Counted from the stretch's first letter, positions 17,635-27,155 are shown. The stretch is 64,000 bases of DNA from JAJFKX01 sp965230265 (GCA_965230265.1 OZ245999.1:1984001-2048000); one strand, 5' to 3'. The notes: generated from the letters alone by a model not told the origin. Numbers and translations are program-made.

Positions 17635-18900
17635 TTAATGACTGCTGTAGTTAACCCGTTCGGGTACCGGCCGGGTGGTTTCCATGCGTGAGAAAAACGG
17701 CAGCGTAATAAAGAAACCGAAATAAACTGCAGTCCAGATTTGTGACTCCAACAGCTGTGAGGGGGTACCTTCACCAATACCCAGCATACCCAGACGTACA
17801 AAACTGATTGCAAATATTGCCAGGCTGATTTTCGACAACCAGCCTTTATAGCGAATGGATTTCACTGGGCTGCGATCCAGCCATGGCAGTAAAAACAGCA
17901 CCACTATCGCCAGCCCCATCACGATCACACCACCCAATTTATCCGGGATGGCTTTCAAAATAGCGAAGAACGGGGTGAAGTACCACACTGGCTTAATGTG
18001 TTCGGGCGTCACCAATGGGTCGGCAGGTACGAAATTATCATGCTCCAGCAAAATACCACCACCATCAGGTGCAAAGAAAACCATAAACGCGAACAGAATC
18101 ATAAACATGCCCACGCCAAACAGGTCTTTGACGGTGTAGTAAGGATGAAACGGTACACCATCCAGTGGTTTACCATCGGCATCTTTGTGCTCTTTAATCT
18201 CTACCCCATCCGGGTTGTTGGAGCCAACCTGATGCAATGCGGTCAAATGCAACATGACCAGCAAAATCAACGCCAATGGCAAAGCGATGACATGCAGTGC
18301 AAAGAACCGGTTCAATGTGGCATCCGACACCGAATAATCGCCGCGTATCCATTCCACCAGCGCCTCACCGCTGATAAAGCCCAAATCCGGGATTGCACCG
18401 AACAGCGAAATAATCACCTGTGCGCCCCAATAACTCATTTGTCCCCATGGCAATACATAACCCATGAAGGCTTCGGCCATCAGCACCACATAGATCAGCA
18501 TTCCGAAAATCCAGATCAACTCGCGTGGTGAACGGTACGAACCATACAGCAAGGCACGGAACATATGCAGATATATGACCACAAAGAATGCCGAGGCACC
18601 GGTAGAATGCAGGTAACGAATTAACCAGCCCATCGGCACATCGCGCATGATGAATTCAACAGAAGCAAATGCTTCTGCTGCGCTGGGCTTGTATTGCATC
18701 GTCAGAAAAATACCGGTAACGATCTGATTGACCAATACCAATAATGCCAGTGAGCCAAAGAAGTACCAGAAGTTAAAATTCTTAGGCGCGTAATATTGAG
18801 CCATGTGATCGCGCCAGAAACCCGATACCGGTAATCGCTTATCGATCCAGTTACCAAAGGCGCTAATCTGACTGCGCATGCTGCTTGCAGGTCTTGCCAT
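17635..18900 (-). CDS. petB: Cytochrome b of the bc1 complex
   Basis: Core membrane subunit that oxidises ubiquinol and reduces quinone through two b haems. It has 421 residues and about eight transmembrane helices. Haem-ligand histidines occur in WLIRYLHSTGASAFFVVIYLHMFR and FFALHVIALPLALILLVMLHLTALH. The Qo-site PEWY region reads KPVWYFTPFFA, and GYVLPWGQMSYWGA is conserved. It lies between petA and petC; the gap to petC is 12 bases. Confidence 0.96.
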   Translation of the reverse strand: MARPASSMRSQISAFGNWIDKRLPVSGFWRDHMAQYYAPKNFNFWYFFGSLALLVLVNQIVTGIFLTMQYKPSAAEAFASVEFIMRDVPMGWLIRYLHSTGASAFFVVIYLHMFRALLYGSYRSPRELIWIFGMLIYVVLMAEAFMGYVLPWGQMSYWGAQVIISLFGAIPDLGFISGEALVEWIRGDYSVSDATLNRFFALHVIALPLALILLVMLHLTALHQVGSNNPDGVEIKEHKDADGKPLDGVPFHPYYTVKDLFGVGMFMILFAFMVFFAPDGGGILLEHDNFVPADPLVTPEHIKPVWYFTPFFAILKAIPDKLGGVIVMGLAIVVLFLLPWLDRSPVKSIRYKGWLSKISLAIFAISFVRLGMLGIGEGTPSQLLESQIWTAVYFGFFITLPFFSRMETTRPVPERVNYSSH

Positions 18901-18926
18901 AAGTGGTTATTCCTTCAATTGTTGCC

Positions 18927-19526
18927 TTAAGCTGCCGGCTGTGGGTCTACACCGACAACCAGGGTACGGTCATCCAGAAAGTGATACGGTGGAACCAGCA
19001 GGTTCAGTTGTGCAGGTACACCACTGTATACACGACCGGACAGATCAAAACGGGATTTATGGCAGGGGCAATAAAAGCCACCCAGCCAGTTCTGATCAAA
19101 CGGTTGCGGGCCGACCTCGGGCACTAACTCGGGAACACATCCCAGGTGTGTGCAGTTCATCACCAGCACCAGATATTCCGGTTTAATTGAGCGTATCTCG
19201 TTTTGCGCGTAAGACGGTTGCTGGTTTTCATCACTGGAGTCAGGGTCTTTCAACTCTGCTGTCAGTTCTGGCAGGCTATCCAGCATTTCCGGCGTGCGCC
19301 GCAGAATACCCACGGTTTTACCGCGCCATTGACCTTTAAGAATCTGGCCTGGGGCAATCGGCTCAAGGTTGAACTCTACTGGCGCACCAACCACTTTGGC
19401 CTTGGCGCTGGGCTGCCAGGACTGGATAAATGGCAAAGCAGCCAAACCAGCGCCTGCCGCTCCCACCACTGCTGTCGTTGCGGTTAGCAATCGACGCCGT
19501 CCTTTGTTAACACCGTTATCGGACAT
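18927..19526 (-). CDS. petA: Rieske iron-sulfur subunit of the bc1 complex
   Basis: A 199-residue 2Fe-2S protein. The N-terminus has a twin-arginine-type sequence (KGRRRLLTA) before the single membrane anchor, fitting Tat insertion of the folded cluster domain. Cluster ligands are CTHLGC and CPCHKSRFD. It is the first gene of petABC, and sspA/sspB follow. The 246 bases to divergent degS carry its promoter. Confidence 0.95.
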   Translation of the reverse strand: MSDNGVNKGRRRLLTATTAVVGAAGAGLAALPFIQSWQPSAKAKVVGAPVEFNLEPIAPGQILKGQWRGKTVGILRRTPEMLDSLPELTAELKDPDSSDENQQPSYAQNEIRSIKPEYLVLVMNCTHLGCVPELVPEVGPQPFDQNWLGGFYCPCHKSRFDLSGRVYSGVPAQLNLLVPPYHFLDDRTLVVGVDPQPAA

Positions 19527-19735
19527 TGTTACTCCATTCGGGCATGATTGAGGGCTTGCGGCACATTATCCGCCAGCCGATCAAACTTAATGAAACTTTT
19601 GCAATCGACTATTCTACTCGAAAGCAAAAACGACTCTCAATGGTTGACGGCAATGATTTGCCAGATTTGCGCCTTAATCGGCAACAATTCGGCCATTTTT
19701 AGCGCTCACTTTGACCTCAAACATGCCGCGTTAAC

Positions 19736-19763
19736 TTGCCATTAAGCTTTATCTGCATAAGAT
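19736..19763 (+). promoter_or_regulatory. Possible sigma-70 promoter of degS
   Basis: TTGCCA at 19736-19741 and TAAGAT at 19758-19763 are 16 bases apart. Transcription would then begin within a few bases of the degS ATG at 19773, giving an almost leaderless mRNA; no ribosome-binding sequence is visible before that ATG. It could be a chance match. Confidence 0.3.
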
Positions 19764-19772
19764 ACGTGTGCA

Positions 19773-20996
19773 ATGGACAAGTTGCTTAACAATCTCGGCT
19801 TTCTCGGTCGCTGTGTTGTCGCCGGTTTGGCGATAGCCTTTGTGGCGGTATGGTTGCGCCCCGAATTACTGCCCGCTTTGCGCGCCAATGCAGTTTCTCA
19901 GCAGCAGGTTTCAGATGATTTAGCCACTGATACAGGCAACTTGAACCGCTCGAATTCAGGACAGGATAACTATGTGCGCTCGTATGCCGACGCCGTTAAC
20001 CGCAGTGCGCCTGCAGTCGTCAGCATCTATACCAACACCGTGGTACCCGCCAGTATGCCGGGGGTCACCAACTCACTGTTTCAAAGTTTTCTCAGTCGCA
20101 GATTACCTGCCAGAAATCGGCGCGGGCTCGGTTCTGGCCTGATTGTGCGCGCCGATGGTTATATTTTAACCAGCAACCATGTCATTGATCAGGTCGATGA
20201 TATCCAACTGGCGCTGGCCGATGGCCGGGTGTTTCAACCTGAGGTGATTGGCAGTGATCCAGACACCGATCTGGCAGTATTAAAAATTGAAGCCATTGAT
20301 CTGCCCGTTGCACCACTGGCGCAAGACAATGAATTGCGAGTCGGTGATGTAGTGCTGGCGATTGGCAATGCCTATGGCTTAAACAATACCGTTACCATGG
20401 GTATCGTCAGTGCCAAAGGGCGCAATGACCTGAACCTGACAGCGCTGGAAGACTTTATTCAAACCGATGCAGCCATCAATGCAGGCAACAGCGGAGGCGC
20501 GCTGATCAATGCCAGTGGCAATGTGGTCGGTATTAACAGCTCTATGCTGCACCAAAGCCTGGGTGCGCAAGGCATCGGCTTCGCTATCCCCATAGCCATT
20601 GCTGACGATGTCATGCAGCAAATCATTGATAATGGCAGTGTCCGTCGAGGCTGGCTGGGAGCCAGCTTTTCCGACTCAATCAGTTTGCGCAGCGCGGATA
20701 TCGGCAGCGTTAATGGCGCCAGAGTCGACGAAGTTTTTCAAAAAAGCCCGGCATGGGAAGCCGGCCTGAGACCTGGCGATGTGCTGCTGAATTGGGCAGA
20801 AACAGCCGTTAACAGCAGCAGCCAGCTCAACCTGCTGATCGCATCAACCGCCCCCAACTCTACCGTTGAAGTAGAAGTTGAGCGAGGTGGTCAAAGCTTT
20901 ATGACGTCGGTGGGTGTGATCCAGCAACCGCCATTAAACCTGCTGCCCTACTATGCCAACGGTGTATCACCGGGCCCTATCCCGGACAACAGTTAA
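19773..20996 (+). CDS. degS: Membrane-anchored serine protease DegS/AlgW-like
   Basis: Periplasmic site-1 protease that senses misfolded outer-membrane proteins and starts cleavage of the anti-sigma factor of the RpoE response. It has 407 residues: an N-terminal membrane anchor without cleavage site (CVVAGLAIAFVAVWL), a trypsin-like domain with His (LTSNHVID), Asp (DTDLAVLKIE) and Ser (NAGNSGGAL), and one PDZ domain (GARVDEVFQKSPAWEAGLRPGDVLL). The single PDZ and anchor separate it from DegP/DegQ. A location next to petABC/sspAB is common. Confidence 0.88.
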   Translation: MDKLLNNLGFLGRCVVAGLAIAFVAVWLRPELLPALRANAVSQQQVSDDLATDTGNLNRSNSGQDNYVRSYADAVNRSAPAVVSIYTNTVVPASMPGVTNSLFQSFLSRRLPARNRRGLGSGLIVRADGYILTSNHVIDQVDDIQLALADGRVFQPEVIGSDPDTDLAVLKIEAIDLPVAPLAQDNELRVGDVVLAIGNAYGLNNTVTMGIVSAKGRNDLNLTALEDFIQTDAAINAGNSGGALINASGNVVGINSSMLHQSLGAQGIGFAIPIAIADDVMQQIIDNGSVRRGWLGASFSDSISLRSADIGSVNGARVDEVFQKSPAWEAGLRPGDVLLNWAETAVNSSSQLNLLIASTAPNSTVEVEVERGGQSFMTSVGVIQQPPLNLLPYYANGVSPGPIPDNS

Positions 20997-21092
20997 CTCC
21001 GGCACCTAACCTTAATAGCCATACGGTCGGCTGATCCCCTGACATACGTGATTCATTGGGCTCAACCGGCCAATACCCCTGCAGCCATTCAT

Positions 21093-21662
21093 CTATGTGG
21101 TTGGCAAGGTAACCCCACGCTGGCCCATATATTTTCCTGCGCGGTCTTTATACGAGGTTTCACAGACCTCATCGGATTCCAAAAACACAAATTGCGCGAC
21201 ACCTTCATTGGCATAAATTTTGGCCGGCAGCGGTGTGGTGTTGGAAAACTCCAATGTGACATGCCCTTCCCACTCCGGCTCCAACGGCGTGACATTGACG
21301 ATAATGCCGCAACGCGCATAGGTTGACTTGCCCAAACAGATGGTTAATACATTGCGCGGGATACGGAAATATTCCACCGTGCGCGCCAGACAAAATGAGT
21401 TGGGTGGGATAATGCAGACATCTGACTGCCGGTCGACAAAGCTTTGCTGGTCAAACGCTTTGGGATCAACCACTGCTGAGCTGATATTGGTGAAAATCTT
21501 AAATTCATCCGCACAGCGAACATCGTAACCATAACTGGATGTCCCCCAGGAAATCACCCGCTGATTATCCTCTGTATGTCGAACCTGGCCTGCTTCAAAC
21601 GGCTCAATCATGCCATGCTTACTGGCCATCTCTCTAATCCAGCGGTCAGATTTAATACTCAT
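21093..21662 (-). CDS. dcd: dCTP deaminase
   Basis: Deaminates dCTP to dUTP for thymidylate synthesis. It has 189 residues beginning MSIKSDRWIREMA. Conserved parts are WGTSSYGYDVR, IPPNSFCLARTVEYFRIPRNV, GKSTYARCGIIVNVTPLEPEWEGHVTLE and the substrate-loop glutamate region EGVAQFVFLE. It is 58 bases downstream of apbC on the same strand, a conserved pair in pseudomonads and relatives. Confidence 0.95.
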   Translation of the reverse strand: MSIKSDRWIREMASKHGMIEPFEAGQVRHTEDNQRVISWGTSSYGYDVRCADEFKIFTNISSAVVDPKAFDQQSFVDRQSDVCIIPPNSFCLARTVEYFRIPRNVLTICLGKSTYARCGIIVNVTPLEPEWEGHVTLEFSNTTPLPAKIYANEGVAQFVFLESDEVCETSYKDRAGKYMGQRGVTLPTT

Positions 21663-21720
21663 ATGATGTCCTTTATGCCAATGCCCGTTAGTCGTAGTGG
21701 ATTCGATAAATTGCGCGCAA

Positions 21721-22797
21721 TTATTGCAGATTCAACGACAAACCTGCCAAATGTTTGGAAATCGGTCGTTTCGACAAATGCCCGCCCATGCGCAAAGCAA
21801 TATCGATATAGCGCTTGGCGGCAGCCGACTCCGGTGCAGCCAGTACCGTCGGTTTGCCTGCATCACAGGCTTCACGAATCGCCGATTGCAAAGGCACCTG
21901 TCCCAGCAGTGGCACATTGGAACGTTCAGCCAGATGATGGCCGCCCTCAGTGCCAAATAAAGGGTCGATATGCCCACAGGCGGTACAGACATGCGCGCTC
22001 ATATTTTCTACAACACCCAGTACCGGCACTGACAGCTTGTTAAACATCTGAATGGCCTTGGCTGCGTCCAGTACCGCGACATTTTGTGGCGTTGTCACTA
22101 CCACTGCAGCTGCCAGCGGTACTTTTTGTAATAAGGTGAGCTGTATGTCACCGGTGCCCGGTGGCAAATCAATAATCAGGTAGTCCAGTGCTTCCCAGTG
22201 GGTTTCGTTTAATAACTGTTGCAGTGCCTGGCTGACCATTGGTCCACGCCAGATCATGGCGGTGTCTTCTTCCACCAAAAAACCGATCGACATCACCTGC
22301 AAACCATAAGCCTGATGCGGCACCATGTGTTTATCAGGTGTTACCTTGGGATGACCGCTGACACCGAGCATGGTGGGTTGACTGGGACCGTAAATATCGG
22401 CATCCAGAATACCGACTCGAGCGCCCGATTGCTGCAAAGCCAAAGCCAGATTGACACTGACTGTGGATTTACCAACTCCGCCTTTGCCAGATCCTACCGC
22501 AATAATATTCTTAATCGCCGGCAATGGCTGCAGCTTGGCTTGTACCTGATGACTGCGAATTCGTTGACGACCGCTAAAACTGATCTTATCAGCGTCAATC
22601 TGGTCGGCCAGTGCGCTGATGATTTGTGCACGGGTCGTCGCTACGCCGGGATAACCCTGGACGAATTCCAGCGCCAATTGCTCGCCATCCTGCGCGCCAC
22701 CGGTCATTAATTTTGCCAAAGATTCACCGGTATAGGTGTTGGTCACCGCCTGCAACCGCTGCAACAACGCGGCATCAATGGTATTGGATGAGTTCAT
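21721..22797 (-). CDS. apbC: Fe-S cluster carrier P-loop ATPase ApbC/Mrp
   Basis: Cytosolic NTPase that binds and transfers Fe-S clusters. It has 358 residues: an N-terminal DUF59 (MIP18-like) region, then the deviant Walker A GSGKGGVGKST, DADIYGPSQPTMLG, DLPPGTGD and the cluster-binding C-x-x-C in HVCTACGH. Its ATG overlaps the stop of the upstream winged-helix gene as ATGA, so the two are co-translated. In relatives this gene usually lies back to back with metG. Confidence 0.94.
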   Translation of the reverse strand: MNSSNTIDAALLQRLQAVTNTYTGESLAKLMTGGAQDGEQLALEFVQGYPGVATTRAQIISALADQIDADKISFSGRQRIRSHQVQAKLQPLPAIKNIIAVGSGKGGVGKSTVSVNLALALQQSGARVGILDADIYGPSQPTMLGVSGHPKVTPDKHMVPHQAYGLQVMSIGFLVEEDTAMIWRGPMVSQALQQLLNETHWEALDYLIIDLPPGTGDIQLTLLQKVPLAAAVVVTTPQNVAVLDAAKAIQMFNKLSVPVLGVVENMSAHVCTACGHIDPLFGTEGGHHLAERSNVPLLGQVPLQSAIREACDAGKPTVLAAPESAAAKRYIDIALRMGGHLSKRPISKHLAGLSLNLQ

Positions 22798-23078
22798 AGC
22801 ATCACTGCTTGCATTAAATCTGCGACAGTATGGTGGCTTTCAAGGGGGTGACGCAAACTTTTTTCGGCATGAATTTGATAGCAGTTATGGCGTCCCTTGC
22901 GCTGGTGAGAAATGACTCCGGCATGTTCCAGCTCTGCCACAATTTTTTGTACGGCACGCAAGGTGATGCCAACTTGATTGGCCATATTCAGCATGGTGCA
23001 TTCCGGGTCACGTGCAATACAACACAGCACGTGCGCATGATTGCTTAAAAAATTCCAGCTGTGGCTGATTCTAGGCAT
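22794..23078 (-). CDS. Small winged helix-turn-helix regulator (MarR-like)
   Basis: A 94-residue DNA-binding protein with no added domain. The winged-helix core reads MLNMANQVGITLRAVQKIVAELEHAGVISHQRKGRHNCYQI, i.e. recognition helix then wing. An N-terminal C-C (VLCCIARDPEC) could bind metal or sense redox state, which is speculative. It is coupled to apbC by a 4-base overlap and divergent from nhaA across 99 bases that contain a palindrome, so it may control itself and nhaA. The effector is unknown. Confidence 0.75.
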   Translation of the reverse strand: MPRISHSWNFLSNHAHVLCCIARDPECTMLNMANQVGITLRAVQKIVAELEHAGVISHQRKGRHNCYQIHAEKSLRHPLESHHTVADLMQAVML

Positions 23079-23103
23079 TGAAAAGTCTCGACTTTATGTC
23101 AAT

Positions 23104-23123
23104 ATACGAAATATATATCGTAT
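23104..23123. promoter_or_regulatory. Palindromic operator candidate between HTH gene and nhaA
   Basis: ATACGA at 23104-23109 and TCGTAT at 23118-23123 form a perfect inverted repeat around an AT-rich 8-base centre. It lies 26 bases from the HTH start and 55 bases before the nhaA start, a suitable place for an autoregulatory operator of the adjacent winged-helix protein. Confidence 0.5.
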
Positions 23124-23177
23124 GTTATCTTATTGATCGAAAGCACACAAACACCATCCAATTTGCCAGGAGTGAAA

Positions 23178-24371
23178 ATGACACAGCAAACACCACCAAT
23201 CACATCAGAAACCCAGCGTTTTCTGAACCTGGAAGCATTGGCAGGTGTGGCCTTAATTGCTGCCGCTTTTATTGCTCTGGTCTTATCAAACACTCCGTTG
23301 GCATCACTATATCAGCAGTTACTGAACACACCAGTGGCGGTTCAGGTGGGTACCGCAGCATTGCACAAGCCATTATTGCTGTGGATTAATGATGGCTTGA
23401 TGGCGGTGTTCTTTTTGCTGGTGGGGTTGGAATTAAAACGCGAACTATTGGTGGGTGAGCTCGCCAACCGCCAGCAATTGATACTACCGGCGATGGCCGC
23501 TGTTGGTGGTTTTATCGTCCCTGCATTGGTGTTTGTGGGAATTAACTGGGGTGATCATTCGGCATTGAATGGCTGGGCCATACCCACTGCTACAGACATT
23601 GCCTTTGCTTTGGGTGTATTGGCTCTGTTGGGTTCACGTGTACCGTTATCACTAAAGATATTTTTAACAGCAATTGCCATCATCGACGATCTGCTCGCCA
23701 TTATTGTGATTGCCTTATTTTACTCTGGCGACCTGGCCTGGCATCACTTGTTATGGGCAGTGGTCATCACCTCTGCAATGATTGTTTGTAACCGCTTTAA
23801 AATCAGCCATATGGGCATCTACCTGCTGTTAGGCCTGATGTTGTGGGTGCTGGTATTAAAATCCGGTGTTCATGCAACGCTGGCAGGTGTGGTGGTTGCT
23901 TTTTGCATCCCTTTGCACAATCGCCAGCAAACCAGCAGCCCTTTAGAAGAGCTTGAACACCGATTGCACCCCTATGTGGCGTTTATGATTGTGCCCATTT
24001 TTGCGTTTGCCAATGCTGGTGTATCACTGACGGGGTTGGGGTTAAATCAGTTGTTAAGCCCGCTTTCTCTGGGTTTGATTCTGGGCTTGTTTCTCGGCAA
24101 ACAACTGGGGGTCATGCTAATGGTATGGATCAGTATCAAACTTAACATCGCCCAACTGCCCAAAAACTGCAGCTGGTCAATGGTTTATGGCGTCGCTGTA
24201 TTGACAGGTATCGGTTTTACCATGAGTTTATTTATTGGTAGCCTGGCATTTGAACACGGCGGTTTTGATTATGGTTCTCAAGTGCGTATCGGTGTTTTGT
24301 GTGCGTCGTTGTTAGCGGCTGTATTGGGCTATTGCTGGTTACGTTTTGCCATTCATAAAAGCCACCACTAA
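23178..24371 (+). CDS. nhaA: Na+/H+ antiporter NhaA
   Basis: Inner-membrane antiporter exporting Na+ (or Li+) in exchange for protons. It has 397 residues and about 12 helices. The ion-binding aspartate pair is in AIAIIDDLLAI; the unwound-helix motif region TATDIAFALGVLALLG and the C-terminal GVAVLTGIGFTMSLFIGSLAF are conserved. The ATG at 23178 has AGGAG six bases upstream, so an upstream in-frame start at 23133 is not used. It sits between the apbC operon and metG, splitting a usually adjacent pair. Confidence 0.95.
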   Translation: MTQQTPPITSETQRFLNLEALAGVALIAAAFIALVLSNTPLASLYQQLLNTPVAVQVGTAALHKPLLLWINDGLMAVFFLLVGLELKRELLVGELANRQQLILPAMAAVGGFIVPALVFVGINWGDHSALNGWAIPTATDIAFALGVLALLGSRVPLSLKIFLTAIAIIDDLLAIIVIALFYSGDLAWHHLLWAVVITSAMIVCNRFKISHMGIYLLLGLMLWVLVLKSGVHATLAGVVVAFCIPLHNRQQTSSPLEELEHRLHPYVAFMIVPIFAFANAGVSLTGLGLNQLLSPLSLGLILGLFLGKQLGVMLMVWISIKLNIAQLPKNCSWSMVYGVAVLTGIGFTMSLFIGSLAFEHGGFDYGSQVRIGVLCASLLAAVLGYCWLRFAIHKSHH

Positions 24372-24448
24372 TTCATGCATTACAATACATCTGTCGATAT
24401 GCCTGATCGGTGCTGATCACAACGGCTGGACATGACATAATATTGTCC

Positions 24449-26494
24449 ATGACATCGACACGTAAAATACTGGCTACTTCAGCACTGCCCTATGCCAATG
24501 GCCCGATTCACCTGGGGCATATGCTGGAGTACATCCAGACAGATATCTGGGTACGTTTTCAACGCGCGCAGGGACATCAGGCCTACTTTATCTGGGCCGA
24601 TGACACCCATGGCACACCAATTATGCTTAACGCTCAAAAGCGCGGCATTCCGCCTGAGCAGTTGATTGAGGAAATGTCCGCTGAGCATCAGCGTGATTTC
24701 GAAGATTTTGGCCTGTTCTATGATCATTTCGGTTCTACTCATTCAGACAGCAATCGACGTTTGGTAGAACAGATCTGGCATCGTTTGGAAAAAGCCGACT
24801 GTATTGAGAAGCGCACCATCAAACAGTTTTTTGATACCGAACACGGCATGTTTTTGCCCGATCGCTTTATCAAAGGTATCTGTCCCAAGTGTCAGACACC
24901 GGATCAATATGGTGATAGCTGTGAGAACTGTGGCAGTACCTACAGCCCGACTGAATTAATCGAACCACGTTCAGTGATTACCGGCAGCGAGCCGGTTATG
25001 AAAGATTCTGAACATTATTTTTTCAAGCTTGGCGATTTTACCGGCATGCTGGAAAGCTGGATTGATCATGCAAATCTGCAGGATGAAGTCCGCAACAAAC
25101 TGCGTGAATGGTTTACCGATGGCTTGAACAGTTGGGATATTTCTCGGGATGCGCCTTATTTCGGCTTCCTGATTCCAGGCACCACGGACAAATATTTTTA
25201 TGTCTGGCTGGATGCACCGGTTGGCTACATGTCCAGTTTTGCTGATTATTGCCAGTCACACCCCGAACTGAATTTCGATAACTGGTGGCAGCCAGACAGT
25301 GATACCGAGCTGTACCATTTTATCGGTAAAGACATTATTTATTTTCATTCGCTGTTCTGGCCGGCCATTTTGCATGCTGCCGACTTCCGCACCCCGACTG
25401 CCGTGATCTCACACGGTTTTCTGACAGTGAATGGCACCAAAATGTCCAAATCACGCGGCACATTTATTATGGCGCGCACCTATCTGGATCATCTGCATCC
25501 GGATTATCTGCGTTATTACTTCGCTGCACGTTCCGGTGCAGGCCTGGGTGATATCGATTTAAGTCTGGATGATTTTTTGCTGCGGGTGAACGCTGATCTG
25601 GTGGGCAAGCTGGTCAATATCGCCAGCCGCTGTGCCGGGTTTATTCATAAACTTAATGATGGTTTACTCAGTGCGGAGCTGCCAGAACCGCAAATGTATC
25701 AGCATTTTTTACAGCAGCAAACTGCCATCGCTGATGCCTTTGAAAAGCGTAATTTCCAAGCGGCCATGCGCCAGATTATGGCTTTGGCCGATCAGGCCAA
25801 TCAATACCTGGCTGACCGGGAGCCATGGAAATTGGCCAAACAGCCAGAGCAACAGGCCGAAGCAATTGCCATCTGTACCCAGGGCATTAATTTATTTCGT
25901 TTATTAATCACCTGGCTAGCACCGGTTATTCCGCATACAGCCGAACAGGCGAGCGAATTTCTGCAGAGTCCGATTGCGGAGTGGTCAGCTTTGCAACAGC
26001 CATTGTTGAATCACCGCATCGCTGCGTTTAAAGCCCTGCTCAGACGAATCGAGCAAAAGCAAATTGATGCCATCATGGCCGCATCGGCTGCATCATTGGA
26101 ACCCACTGATAGCAGCACTGAAACGCCGACCAATACCGTTGAAAAAAGCACCGACAACATGATCAATATTGATGACTTCAAAAAAGTCGAATTGCGCGTG
26201 GCTCGCATTGTTAATGCCCAGCCTGTGGACGGTGCCGATAAATTACTCCAGTTAACATTGGACATTGGCGATGATCAGCGCAATGTGTTTGCCGGCATTA
26301 AAAGCAGCTATTCTCCGGAGCAGCTGGTGGACCGGCTGACCATTATGGTTGCCAACCTGCAGCCCCGAAAAATGCGTTTTGGTTTGTCCGAAGGTATGGT
26401 GTTAGCAGCCAGCGGCAACCGCGATGACGGTAAAGGTGGCCCTTTCCTGTTAAGCCCTGACAGTGGTGCACAGCCTGGCGACCTGGTGACTTGA
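24449..26494 (+). CDS. metG: Methionyl-tRNA synthetase
   Basis: Charges tRNA-Met. It has 681 residues, the long form: class I HIGH motif HLGH (PYANGPIHLGHML), zinc knuckle CPKC...CENC near residue 145, KMSKS in GTKMSKSRG, anticodon-binding helices and a C-terminal OB-fold tRNA-binding domain (FKKVELRVARI). The ATG at 24449 is chosen by the N-terminus MTSTRKILATSALPYANG. No ribosome-binding sequence is evident; a copy of the start context (CATGACAT) lies 17 bases upstream, where it makes a two-codon open frame ending in TAA. Confidence 0.96.
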   Translation: MTSTRKILATSALPYANGPIHLGHMLEYIQTDIWVRFQRAQGHQAYFIWADDTHGTPIMLNAQKRGIPPEQLIEEMSAEHQRDFEDFGLFYDHFGSTHSDSNRRLVEQIWHRLEKADCIEKRTIKQFFDTEHGMFLPDRFIKGICPKCQTPDQYGDSCENCGSTYSPTELIEPRSVITGSEPVMKDSEHYFFKLGDFTGMLESWIDHANLQDEVRNKLREWFTDGLNSWDISRDAPYFGFLIPGTTDKYFYVWLDAPVGYMSSFADYCQSHPELNFDNWWQPDSDTELYHFIGKDIIYFHSLFWPAILHAADFRTPTAVISHGFLTVNGTKMSKSRGTFIMARTYLDHLHPDYLRYYFAARSGAGLGDIDLSLDDFLLRVNADLVGKLVNIASRCAGFIHKLNDGLLSAELPEPQMYQHFLQQQTAIADAFEKRNFQAAMRQIMALADQANQYLADREPWKLAKQPEQQAEAIAICTQGINLFRLLITWLAPVIPHTAEQASEFLQSPIAEWSALQQPLLNHRIAAFKALLRRIEQKQIDAIMAASAASLEPTDSSTETPTNTVEKSTDNMINIDDFKKVELRVARIVNAQPVDGADKLLQLTLDIGDDQRNVFAGIKSSYSPEQLVDRLTIMVANLQPRKMRFGLSEGMVLAASGNRDDGKGGPFLLSPDSGAQPGDLVT

Positions 26495-26527
26495 TTGCTA
26501 TGTCCCAACAGGCCAATCGATAGTTAA

Positions 26528-27109
26528 ATGCAAGCCGCCCTGCTGATTCTGATCGGAACAGTGCTGGCCAATAATTTTGTGTTGGCCAGGTTTTTAGGCT
26601 TGTGCCCATTTTTGGGCGTTTCAACCAAACTGGAAAGCGCACTGGGTATGACCATGGCAACCGGTTTCGTACTCACCCTGTCTTCGGTCTGCAGCTATCT
26701 GGTTTATCAGTATGCACTGCTGCCACTGGGCATCGAGTATTTGTCCACGTTGAGTTTTATCCTGGTGATCGCCGTGCTGGTGCAACTGACTGAATTGGCA
26801 TTGCGCCATTTTAATCCACTGCTGCACCGTTCTTTGGGCTTATTCCTACCACTGATCACCAGTAATTGTGCTGTTTTGGGCGTGGCTTTGTTGAATGTCC
26901 GCGAACAACACAATCTGTTTGAGTCGGCCTTGTTCGGGTTTGGTGCCGCTGCCGGTTTCGGCATGGTGCTGTTGGCCTTTACCGCCATGCGCGAACGGTT
27001 GGAAACCGCCGATATCCCCACCGCCTTTCAAGGGGCACCAATTGCCTTGATTACCGCAGGCTTAATGGCGATGGCGTTTATGGGTTTTTCTGGTCTGGCA
27101 AACTTATGA
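26528..27109 (+). CDS. rsxA: Electron transport complex subunit RsxA/RnfA
   Basis: Six-helix integral subunit of the Rnf/Rsx complex, which couples electron flow between ferredoxin and NADH to ion movement or keeps SoxR reduced. It has 193 residues; NNFVLARFLGLCPFLGVS holds the conserved membrane cysteine of the family, and LPLITSNCAVLGVALLN holds the second, symmetric with RsxE. It is first gene of rsxABCDGE-nth, 33 bases after metG. Confidence 0.94.
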   Translation: MQAALLILIGTVLANNFVLARFLGLCPFLGVSTKLESALGMTMATGFVLTLSSVCSYLVYQYALLPLGIEYLSTLSFILVIAVLVQLTELALRHFNPLLHRSLGLFLPLITSNCAVLGVALLNVREQHNLFESALFGFGAAAGFGMVLLAFTAMRERLETADIPTAFQGAPIALITAGLMAMAFMGFSGLANL

Positions 27110-27155
27110 TGCACGCTCATTACAGACTTCAATCACACGCCAGCGTGAGCCGTCA

